Shown: piece by piece, positions 25,801 through 38,195 of the stretch
Position numbering within the stretch: the first letter of the stretch is position 1
Layout: the number at the start of each line of letters is the position of its first letter
Assembly: GCA_963931865.1 (NCBI GenBank)
Contig: OZ007508.1
Location: 16,107,104 to 16,171,103 of the forward strand
Origin: Axinella damicornis
Lineage: Eukaryota; Porifera; Demospongiae; Axinellida; Axinellidae
Reading direction: 5' to 3'
DNA length: 64,000 nucleotides
The notes under the pieces: model-generated
The model's database searches: none
The model's input: only the letters and a program-made list of their open reading frames with translations
What the model was told of the DNA's origin: nothing
Made by a program: the position numbers and the translations under genes

Positions 25801-28800
25801 ACATACTACTTTGCAAACCAAAGGTAGGGCATGTGATATGCATGTGACATGTCACACATGTACATGTGCTTCAGGTGGAATTGTATTTCAAGACTGTATG
25901 TTGGATAACAGACAGGTTTTACATACTCTACGGTATTACACATACTAATGTTCGAGGTCTAATCTCAGAATTTGTTTATGAAAGTCTCATAATTTTTATT
26001 TGAAGACCTTGTATTTACGCCACCCACTTTGAAGACGTCAGTGTGATTCTGAATGTTTTCTGTAGGATGACTTGAGAAAGGATGCCCGTTTGATGGAGTT
26101 TAACTCATTAGTGAACAAGGTACATTCATTGGAAATATATATATAGTATTATATATCGTCTGATCGTCTGCTGCAAGACAGGAGATACAAGCGCCTTTGC
26201 AGGAGGCAACTAATCTGTCCATGTAGGCCACGATCTCAGCTAGGATTTGTATATATATGCATGTACGTATATGGCAATTGTTAGTCATGCTTAGGAATGC
26301 AATTATCGGGTTAATGCACGTGCGATGGTACATCCTGGTCTACGTGTGTTTTAGTGATGGACACTGCATATGGATTGGATGAGTTGGCAGTCAGAATTAA
26401 GGACGAGTGTGATGTGGTCAGCAGCTCAAACTCTTCATAGCTGGAGACAGTGAGCTACTGCACCATGTGTTTTCGGGAGAATGCACTACTTCAGCAAACT
26501 TTTCTGCTTTGCCATCTTCTAACAACAGCTTCTGACTACACATGGCCTACTACTTGAGGCCACGCCTGCTACATGAGGCCACCCCTACTACATGAGGCCA
26601 CGCCTACTAATTATGCTAGCATGTGCGAGGCATACCTGTGCATATGCGTATTCCTAGTAGTGAATGTGAACTCGTGAAGTTGGATACCAATATAATATCC
26701 CCCAGATGTTTTATGCATGTGCATTGAGTAGCGCATATACAGGCGAGAGTTAGTGTTTGCAAGGTCTAATGCCCACAAAATATGGTTGTGTTTATGCTTG
26801 AGGGCTGCTTACAAACATGGGGGGGGGGGGGGGGGGTTGGTTCATAGACAATTACACTCTACACTGTTCCAAGTTAGTGTTTGGATGCCTGACTTGTAGG
26901 TTGATGGGATTGCAGTCACATTCATACGTATTACTTCTCTCTACTTTCAGTGTCTTCGCAAGGATCAAGAATGTCGCCACCGTAGGCTTCACATAAGAAC
27001 CTATGTAAGATGACTATACAGAATAGTGATAAATCCCTTCAGTAGAGTGTGACAGTTGCTCACCTGCTGTACAAGAGGGGCAGGGAGACTTCATTTTTTA
27101 GTTTACGCTGAGGATTGTGCCTGGCTTACTCAACTTTTCTCTTCATAGCTAGGGAATGTAAGTTGGGAATTTTAGGCATATAATTATCAATAGAAGTAGT
27201 GAACACTTGTGATGTATATGTGCTCACTTCAAATTTGAAATGATGGTGCTTGAGACCTGCTTCTACTGCATGGCAATGAACATCAAGGCTTTCCTATTTT
27301 CAGTTTAACTGTAGTGATATAATTTAAAGTAGAGGAAGAAAGATTTAAAAGGTAGATGCCTCAAGCTCAGTAGCATCAAGTGCATGTATGAGGTGAGTCT
27401 AGCAATGTTACAGTATCCTTTTTCTGTCTTCAGGCTGTGATCCCCCTGAACGAGGAGTGTGGTCTGCTGGAGTGGGTACCAAACACGCACGGTCTAAGGA
27501 ACATACTTCATAAGCTGTACCAGTGAGTGTCAGCCTCGGTATGTGTCACTAAGCCACATCTCCCCCCTAGCAATAACGCATATGGCATATTTATATGCTT
27601 GATAATTACATCCGCTCATCACGAATGGCGTATTTTGTACCCCTATTGTATATCTTGTGAACAGACTGAGGTGGGGCATACCCTACTAATCGCTCCAATA
27701 AAGGAGGACCTACACATGTCGGTAATTGCTCCGTCTACCGACTACCAATTGAGAGTAATCTAAGCTCTTGCTGTTGCAGGAATAATATTTCTCTGGCAGC
27801 ATAGGCAATCTTTTTAGCGTGCAGAAAATAGTTGTTAGCACTCAGATTGCCAGCAGCATCCATCAATGATGGAAGCCTAAGGTGGGGTAGTTTTATAAGA
27901 ATGCCTCAGTGTTAATTATAAATATCAGGCAGGACTACCTTTGAGCTTAAAACGCTTCTTGAATGTATATTTGTTGCATCTGACAGTAATCATGTGTTAT
28001 ATATACCTCTCTGCAGAGAAAAAGGTTTATATGTGACTGGTCGTGAGCTTCGTGACTTGATCAAGCCTGCTCAGTCTGACATTACGTGAGTAGTAGAGTG
28101 TAACATGCTGCACCTGAGTAAACTTTGACCCTTGCCGAGAGTTGCTTCAGAATCCTCTAACTGGTGGAAGCATAGTACAAGGCTACTCGTCCAGTAACTC
28201 TCCAACCACGTCACTGGCATCACTATAAGCAAGGTTTTGTGAGTAGGTTGATAAATTTACTCAGTTGCATGTATAATGTGGAACAGGAATGGAACATGAA
28301 ATGGAATGTCTCCCGCTTTATTGGAATTGAACCTGAATTGCCTAGTTATGTAGAATTGTTTGTGTCAGTCTGTTTGCATATCTTTCCATACCTACAGGCA
28401 ACTGAAACAAGTCTTCCTAAAGCAACTTTTGCCGAAGTAAGCTCTCAACGTGACCCTGGGTTTAGTGTGGGGTTAAGCATCTCATGCAGTAATTCACTGC
28501 TAACAAATTTACTGCCTCATTCTCAGGCTATTCTGTATTGTTTGCCTGGGACAAGACCGCACGGTAACAGCAGTGCTGTTGGGGTCATTGGCTTTGTTGC
28601 TCAGTTTAGGGGAAAGTTACTAAGGCATTTATGATGTTGCTATTGTGTTAATGTTCTTGGAAATACGGCTCATGCAGCAGTTGAGATGTGATCCCTTTGT
28701 AGAAATAGACATACCTGCTACAAAATATTACAACCCTAACCCCAACTTGATCATTGAACTTTTCATGGAGTCAGAACCGAGAATGAATGAAGTGGCGAGG

Positions 28801-31800
28801 CCTAGGAATTAATCCGGTTGTGAATACACATTTAGTTTGTCCTTCAAAAGGTGATGGTAGTATGTGGAGCTGGAGCATCTGCTGTGAACTTGCCTTACTG
28901 TTGCGCATGTGCACAGAGCAAGTACGCATTAGAATGTGGTGTATCGTGAACCATGACAATTTGTCAGTGTCTCTGTGTAAACCATTGACAAAGGTCCTGG
29001 GAGCATAGTACACTCATGTGCGTAGTATTGGATTGTAGCACTGAATGTGGCCATTAGTATGGTAGTGCGTATGTTGTTCCGTAGGCATCCTCCAGTGTTT
29101 GCTGAATGGTTCCTGAGAACATTTCCAGATCCGACAGCTTGGTAAGTGGTATTTAGTGTAGCGAGATGAGTCTTTTTTTTTCACTTGTGTTGATAGCCTC
29201 TGTGCAGGTACGTACGTAGGTAGGCTGATTTACACTTGTATATTCTATTGCATATTACCTGTCAACCATATGGCTACATTATAAGATCATGTGACTACGC
29301 ATAGCGCAAAAAGGCGATCACAACTATTATGCGACGGTACTTGCATGAACTGTGACCTCAATCACAGTAAGCGTGATTCATGGCCAATGCCCTCCACTCA
29401 GACAGGTGGATGTTGCAGTTGTAAAATGTGCGATTATTGATGTCTGAGTGCCCATGATGTCGCAACTCAGCAAGAGCGCTAGGTTCAGTACTGAAGAGGT
29501 TGTAGCATTTCTTGATGATGACCTGGACCTGATGAGAGAAGTGGTTTGCGAAGGAAGTGACGACAAGTTTGAATTTGAAGATGATCAGCAAGAGTAAGTG
29601 AACTGCACTGTCACACAAGAATGATATACAAAATCAACTGTTCTCCATTTGCTTCAGACCCTGTGGAGAGATAAAACTTTATGAATAATTCTTCTGACAT
29701 TCTAGGATAGCTATGGACATAACATCACATCCCCAGGACCAACTTCACACCCTGGACCTACCTCCTCCCCCGTGTCACCCCCAACTTCACACCCTGGACC
29801 TACCTCCTCCCCTGTGTCACCTACCTCACCCCCAACTTCACACCCTGGACCTACCTCCCCCGCTCCCATGTCACCTCACCTTCTGCAACTACGTTGACTA
29901 CATACACAATGGCGGTTTGTTGTTTCAAATACATTCTGACAGCCACAATTATTTTGTGATACCGCAGCTCAATTATTCTTCAAGTTGCTGATGACCTGGA
30001 CCTGATGGGAGAAGTGGACCAAAGTGGACCAGCAACACAGCATGCAGCCGTCACATTACGGGAGTTCAAACAACCGGTAGGGCCAGCGTGCTCACTTCCA
30101 GCTAGTATACATGTGAGTATTCAAGCTATTTTTCATGGCAGCCGTCATCGACTACATTGTCAATCAGACAAATCGGTATGCCAGGGAGTGATTGCCTGAT
30201 GATTCTTCTGCAAAGTGGGTCCCTGGTACAGATGCAGAAATTCAAACATATTTGGGATTCATACATGATTCTTATGGGGATTAATAGGCTGCCAGCTCTG
30301 CGAGATTATTAGCGCAACAATCCAGCCTATCGTTACAGACCAATTGGCGACCACATCCCCAGAGATCGATTCTTCGAAATCACCACATAGTTACAACCTT
30401 AGTACGTATCTTGCCAGATTCCATCCAGCCTGATCATGTGATCACCTCACTCTTTCAAGCCCTTCTTTTCTAGCTTCAAGTCATCGGGAATGTTCTTCTG
30501 TTGCTGCGAATGGTACCACAAGAATAGATTCCGTCAGCTAGTAGACTCTGTTCTAATTCTACACCTGTAAAGAAACTGTCAAAGTAGATAATATTATTGT
30601 CCACCGACAAGTACACGTGTGAGCCTTTCAACAACCTTCTGCGCTTGTCGACCTCTGTCCTTCCGCCTTCCTTCCCTACACACACTGTAAACTCCATTCA
30701 AAGAATTGGCCCTCACCCAAACTTTGAACATCTGTGTCTATTGCAGGTTTACGTGTGCCTGCTGTGGACCCATGCATGTGTACTGCAGGTCTACGCGACT
30801 AGAGAAACAACTCGTTGGCCACGGTGTGCAGTCGGGAGTCCCTGTATGGCCATGACAGTTGGGGGGCTATGTATGGCCATGTCAGTTGGGGGTCCCTGTA
30901 AACCCTCTTCTCACGGGTTTCTTGGGCATGTACTGTTTGAGTGAGGACCGACCTTTGAAAGGGATCATTGCCTCATCCACAGCATTCTCCATGTGGGGGT
31001 TATATATAATTGTGAAGAAATCAATCTGATACCCTATCGATAATGGGTCTCACTTTACAGAGCCTGTTGAAGTTGGGATGATCACGGGCAGTATTGTTGA
31101 ATTGTCCACAAAGCTATCGCTACGTATCTACCAACAGCCAACCAACAGCAGACCATAAAGTTCTATGAAGGAAGAAGGATGGGTCATGAGTAGATGTACA
31201 ATGCCAAGATGCCATAGTGCAGTACGACAAATATATGGGAGGAGTGGACCGATCAGTTATGCAATTATTACGGTGTTCGACTGAAGTCCCGTTAGAATTA
31301 CAAGTATGTATTTTGGGTTATGTTAGACGTATAGCCATTACCAATACATTCATTTTACTGTCCAATTACTCACCAACTTCTGCTGCCAAGCTACAGTGCT
31401 TGAAGCAATTCAGGATGGAGCTTGCACCGTCACTCACAGCCGGAATGTTCCAGGTAGACAACCGTCTTTGCCCGCACCACCAGGTCGCGACATCACTCAC
31501 TTCCCTATGAAAATTGAAAAGAGAAGCCGGTGTTCATCTCAGTGCAATCTATGGCATCAGCCAAGATCCATGTGTATGAGGACCAGCCCCTCAGCGCAAC
31601 AAACACTAGCCTTAGTTCAACCCTAAGGAGACGTTATTCGTACTTGCCCCAGTTTATACAGTATAGACTTCTTTATTGATCCCAGAGTTAGGAGAGGACA
31701 GGATGCTGCAGTAGCGTTTCCTGTTGATGCTATACCGGTTGCCATAGATCTCTGCCGTACCATATTCTGCTCACAGACTACTTCCTCAAGCACCATAAAT

Positions 31801-34800
31801 CAGTTAATTTGGCATTTATCTTATCAGGCTGGCTACCAATGTACGTAGACATCCAGTGATATCTCTGTACCTTCTCTTGTATCTTGCTCTTTGCAGTACC
31901 CTCCCTTAAAATTATATGTATCTACCTAACAAAAATTATATTGTGGACAGATCGAGGGGGCGAAAGAAATCTTACCAGCCTGATACAGCTCAGCTCCTCC
32001 TTGTCTGCGTCTGAAGTAGGGATGCAATCTTGCTGCTCATAGGTAGATAGTACTTCCTTTGCGCCTGTGACGAATAAAGCCTCTTTCTGGCCCTCTTCCG
32101 TTTCACGGTTGACAACAACAATTCAAGATCAGAATCACTAGAGGAAGATGTAGACGCAAACTTCGAAAGCGACATTTTGAAGGAGCAGAACGCACACGAG
32201 GATAGCTTAGAAGTCTGCGCATGCGCGAAGGAGGGTGTGGTTTCCGGTTTCGTTTCGTTTCGTTTCGTTTCGTTTCCCGTTCCGGCTTTTATAACTTGCC
32301 TACCCACAGTGATATATACTGAAAATGTAGCAACACTGATCTCACCTCTTCACTTGTACACACTTCAGGATGTGAGGTAGGGGCCCGGGCAGAGGCAGTA
32401 CTAGCCTGCCAGGAAAAATGACAACACAGAAATTCATAATCCCAGTGTACTATTTAGAAAAAAACTAGCTCTCCTTTGAACCATTCCAGTTTGCTCCTGG
32501 TTCATATATCAGACCCCCCCAATATGCGCTCAGAAAGTTGTCCAGTCAATAGCCATATCATTGTGACTGGCAAGATGGCAAATTTATATTAAAATATACT
32601 CAAAGCAAAAGCTCACATACCTTCACACATTTCTCCACCACCACCTTGAATACACTCCTATCCTCGATCATGCTGCCAAAGAAGTCCACAAACATGCCAC
32701 CCCAAGAGTCATCCTTCCTCTGCAATGTCACATGATCGTCTGCCTGGATTCGCTCACTGTAAACCGCTCTGATCTTGCCCAACAGCAAGTCCTTCTCGGT
32801 AGCTGAGCCACAAGGGCTAGATTCTAGCTGGATCACACGGCTAAAGTCGTCAAGTTGGACGAGAACGCTCTTCGCAACCTGCTTCGCCATCGCCACTCCA
32901 TTCCACGTGTTTGAGGTAATTTGACCTTTGATAGTTTTTAATACGCGAGAAGCAAACGCCCCACCATGCCCGACCCATGGGGCACGAAATCGGGGCAAAT
33001 CCCTGACCTTTCTCCCATCCATACCCCAGGTGGGTGGGGTGGGGCATACCATTGATAGGCGCATTAACCATCCATCGACTCACAATGTAGTTTTGACACA
33101 AACGGTACCCCATACTTGCCCAGAACTACTATGCCTATGTCCAAAAAAACATTAGTCCAAAAATCTGATTCAACAGATAATACTATACCATCATACATAG
33201 CTACATACCTGGAGAATCAATGAATTGCTGGGCTTGAGCAGGCTGACATCGCTGAATCGGCAGCGTATAGCCTCCTCCAGAGACACTCCCTCAGACAAAC
33301 GGATTTCCCGCGTCCTCTCTCCAAGACATACCAGCACCACTTTGGAACTTTCAGCCTCGACCTCTGTCGACATGATATCGCAGACAAGAGCTACCAGGTA
33401 TGCGAAAAAAGCACGCGTAGAAAATGCAAGAAGTGCACATGCAGGCGATGCGATTGCGCAAACAGTCAAAAGCTCCACCCACTTCCCCACCTGGGGTGGT
33501 GGGGCATTTACATTGATACCCGCATAACGTGATAGCATGATGCACAAACGCCCCACCCCTCGGGCACGTGCTCGCGCTCAATTCCCCACCATATCCCCAC
33601 ATTTGCCCCACCTGGGGGAAGTGGGGCATAACATTGATAGGCGCATAACTCCCTTTCTCAGACCTGGAGAGAGGCGTGGTAATCGGTCGTCGGAGAATCG
33701 CCGATATTTTGGTTGGAGTCAAAGTGACTGGAGTTGCAGAGTCAAGGGTCAAAGAGCGAGGAGGAGTGCCCGGAACTGGTGGTAACAAGGGGGTCTCAAC
33801 TTGCAGTATTGTTGCAGGCTCTAGCTCAGTGGCTGGTGGGAGTGCCACTCCTGCCTCAGGGGACTGGACTCTTGTATAAGGTTGGTGACATTTACTCACA
33901 TGCTCACGTAGTTGTCCCAGTGTAGGAACAGCTCTACATCCGTGTTGAGCATTGTCGCAGTGCACTTGCAGCTCCATGAGTGTTTTCTGCACTATAGGTG
34001 ATGGTGTGCATATGCTGGAGGTGTTTTCCAACTGGTTGGAGCACACAGGGCATACAGGCGCGCTTCTCGTCATGTCCAACCATCTGCAGAGACATTCAGC
34101 GCACAACAAATGACTGCAACATGTTTCTACGGGCTGGTCAACGGCACAGTTGCACATGGGACACACGAGATTCTTCAAATTGACAAGACTCACGAACCTC
34201 GCTGGGCTAAGTGGCATGTTGCCCTTGTACTGTGGCCCAGCGAGGGATCTGATTTCATTTCTCAGTTCAGCCCTCGTGACCTTTGCTGTGTGTGTTGGTG
34301 ATCTCCCACGATTTTTCGTCTGCTTCCTAGGCCTGCCTCCCTTTTTGCTGTTTGTGAATATGTTGCATGTGTTGCAGTCTGTTGTGTGTTGACTCCATTG
34401 TTGCACTTGTATTGCGTAGTTGTAGTCTTTCCCCTCACGTTCCAGGTTTGAGTGTTGCTTGCATGCTCTGTAACAATTATTACAGAAGCGTGCTGGGTGC
34501 ACTTCTGCTTTGTCTTTGCTGACATCAACCAGGAAAGCACGCGTCAAACCACTGGTGTGCTCGGCGCACTGGTATGTCACCCTTTCCTTGCTCAACCTGC
34601 TCCCACAGAGCCCTTCAAGAGCGGCTGAGTGCAGCTCCACCCCTTCCATCGTGCTCATGAATATTTAGACCTCGGCGGCTGTTTGCGTAAATCGCGTACG
34701 TATGGATGCTCGATCGATTGCGGTCAGAACTCGGAGTAGAAAAATAACCAGCACACAGAGTAAAAAACTGCTGAAGAGTACTATGAATGACGGAGATGGC

Positions 34801-37800
34801 AGACTCTACAAACAAGCGCCAAAAACTTCCCTCGGGTGTTAATAAGTGTTTATATGCAGTGACTGACCTTGTTGCTAGGGACGTCTAGCATGAAGATTTG
34901 TGTACAAAACTTCAACGGAAGCAGCTGAAGGCATTTATCTTTCATGCCTCCAGCTAATTTAACTGTTGACTTGTATCTATTGCCCGAGATGATGGCTAGA
35001 CTGCAAGGCGTCCCTGACTTTCATGCTAACATTCCATAATCGTGCATGTGTGACATCACATGACGTGAAACGAAATTATTGAAGCGAAACACCCGTGGGG
35101 AGGAACGGGCGCCACGAATGCACTGGATGGCGGATCGGAGCAGGGCAAATGATGTTGTGCACCTCAGCCAGTTCATCGTTAGACTGTAGGGCTGGTCCCA
35201 CTTGTCGGCCAGAAGGGATACCAATCTCTTGTAGAAATTTGTCACTTCTTTGTGAACATAAGTGTAACTACGTTACACAAGTGTACATAAGTGTAAATAC
35301 GTTCTTCTATACGTTCTTCTAACTTTCACGTGAAAGTAAATACGTTTGCAAGAATGTAAATACATTCGCTAGAACATTCACTTGATTGTAAATACGTTCT
35401 CATAAACGTTCACATGAACGTAAATATGTTCGCGAGAACGTTCACTTGATCATAAATACTTTCTCGCGAGAACGTAAATACGTTCGCGAGAACGTAAATA
35501 CGTTCACGTACGCGCACTTTGACGTCATGCTAGGTGGAAATGCCTCTCCATTGACTACATTTTTGTTGCATATGGCGTTCCATGGTGGTTGTTGAGCTGT
35601 CATTTCTCGTACTAACCCTCAAATTCATTCAAACGTACGTAACTTCGCCACAGTTTCACCGATCAGTGACTTCCAAACTTCTGCTAGCCCCTCACACCCT
35701 CCATCTTTCCATTTGAGACAATGTGGACGGTTTACGGGGCCAAGACAGACAGGTAGAACTGTTTTTTATACCCCCCGCCCCCCTCTCACAACAGTCACAC
35801 GACTTCCAGAATTACAGGAAGACAATCTCGGACAGTGGCAATGCGGATTTCATTCGTATTTCCGATATAAAGGGTTAACAGACCAAATAAGCGACGAAAT
35901 GTTTGTAGTTTATCCTTCCAGCAAATTTCGCAATTTAACAGAATGTTGAACTGTTTTGTGATAGGCTATATCATCCCTACCTAATTTGTTTCCCACTATC
36001 TCGTTATATTTTGATTCTTATTTCCTGGAATTACATTCACTTTAGGTACTCCAGTCGTCTTGCGTATGCCCACACTGCTGCTGTAATGTCCATGGTAGGA
36101 TATATCCTTGGATTGGGAGACAGACATGGAGAGAACATTCTGTTTGACTCGACCAGTGGTGACTGTGTTCATGTGGACTTCAACTGTCTCTTCAACAGGG
36201 TGAACCAACTATTACTATGCATGACACTAACGTTTAGTCTGTTCAATACTTCATACCTTTCATTGTTGGTGTGTTATTTCTTGTCCGTTTAGTCAGTTAC
36301 TTTGTGTTATGCATTGTATAAGCCTTGCATATACAGCAGCCGTTTTACCCTGTGCGCATGCATGCAGCAGAGGTTAAAGTGATCGGTTTGTGTCTGTCTG
36401 TCTGTCTGTCTGTCAGTCTGTAGAGCACACAAAAATCAGCAGTTTGAGCAGTGAAGGCCTTGTTGCAGGCATAGTTCAGGATAGAAGTGTCATAATGGAA
36501 AATACATAGCTCACAGACCAGAGATCCACTCGAGAGGCTGAGTGATTTTTCTAATTCATACAAATTGACCCCACCTTATGGTATCTCGTTCTGCATGCTG
36601 ACAGCACTGTATTAAAATCTGTAGGTAGAACTTCAAGAGGCTGGCCACTGCTGAAGTGTGTGTATATTATATTCCGAGCGTGATCTATTTGGGATCTTAT
36701 TAGAAGAACTGCTACGTACATACGTGTCTGGGATGAACGTGTTTGTCATTGTATTTTCGTTTCGTCATCCAGGGTGAAACGTTTGATGTACCTGAAGTTG
36801 TTCCTTTCCGAATGACTCATAATATGGTGCAAGCTCTGGTAAGTATTAGTAAATTGTTTGAAATTTGAATGACTTGGTAGTTATGGTGTCTTGATTGAAG
36901 TTGTTGTGTAGTGTTGTGCCATCAGGTTCATATACATCGGTGTTTCTACTATTCTACAAATTGTAGGGAGTTACTGGAGTAGAGGGTGTGCTCAGGAAGT
37001 CTTGTGAAGCCACTCTGAAGGTTCTGAGAGAGGAGCGTGATGCTCTCATGTGGTATGCAATATCTTTTGTATACTTTGTGTTCAAATTCTCATAATCTGT
37101 ATTCTGATGAGGCCGTACAAAAGATTCCTTACCTGGAGTGTAACGTCTGGAGTAAGCTGTAAAGCAACCTTGCCTTGCACACACTTGTAGCTACTTGATG
37201 TTGCTGTTTGTGATGCTGGTGTCCTTATAAGTAGTCAGCTGCAGTATTGGGGTATCCACACTGTTGCTGCATAAGCCATTGTGCTGTGCATAGTGTGGCT
37301 GTAGTGTTATTTGCTTTGTACTGTGTGTAGTGTGGCGGTGATGTTATTCACAATTGCAGCTTTGATAGATCAATAGCCACAATCATGTTTCCCACCACCA
37401 ATTTGAGGGTTGAACCCTACCAAGCATTATTTGTGAATCTCAGTAGGGCCCATTCCACACCCTAGTTGGAACTGTCTGTGCAGGTTGGTAAGTTGTGTGA
37501 ACTCTATGGCAGGTTTGGTGAGAATAGTATCAGAGTCACAAGTTTCAAACACGTGGAGGTACACTCAACATTATGAGCATTTTCCCTTCCTGCTTCTCCA
37601 GTGTTCTGAAGACCTTCATCCATGATCCCCTGGTAGAGTGGGAAAAGATTAAGGGACGAGGTTCATCGGCAGAGACCAGTAATGAAAAGGTACAAATGTG
37701 TGTTATACAAATCGTTGCTATACTTGTGGAATATTTTGTTGTCAAGTAGGGCTAACAAAGACGTGGCATTTGCCTCTTGGGCTATTGGTGGAGAACTTGA

Positions 37801-38164
37801 TGTTAATTCATGATCGTGCATATACATGTATAGCACCGGCAATACACATATTTTACTGATAGCAGAAATGCAGCTTTTTAAATCTACCAAGTGCAGAACA
37901 AATTAAGAGTGGCTTTGAACATGCGCAACCCCTCCATGCGGTGCCTATGGCAGTACACCTGTGGGCCTATGAAACCCCCTCTTCAGAATCCTGGATCCGC
38001 CACTGGGTGGTAACATGATAACAATGTCACCGTAGTGGGAACTTTTCCACTGACAGCCAATTTCCTAACTAGTTCTGGTTCTCGGTTTTGTGGCCATTAT
38101 CATTGTCAGAATGTGTCTCTGACAGCAGCTGGTATGGTTTAATTAGCGATGCTGCTGGCATATA

Positions 38165-38195
<31 letters not shown>

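Larger units (their letters stand above)
29459..31520. mobile_element. piggyBac-like transposon copy with inverted middle
   Basis: Three blocks of a PGBD/DDE_Tnp_1_7 transposase are visible, in an order that shows an internal inversion. Plus strand 29459-30390 has an acidic N-terminus and [10 protein letters not shown]. Minus strand about 31090 to 30470 has [21 protein letters not shown] and the [12 protein letters not shown] block. Plus strand 31217-31510 has [12 protein letters not shown] and a late helical segment. The copy is intronic in ATR, broken by stops and not active. Confidence 0.85.

Noticed and set aside
33351..33663. Extension of the RAG1-like frame past 33664
   Set aside because: The added residues translate the CATTGATAGGCGC repeat and antisense of the neighbouring gene's first exon; a good splice donor precedes them.
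35255..35515. CRISPR-like array
   Set aside because: Units are diverged and contiguous, without unique spacers of constant length, and the genome is eukaryotic.
36391..36421. TCTG repeat as a functional element
   Set aside because: A simple tetranucleotide microsatellite with no other context.
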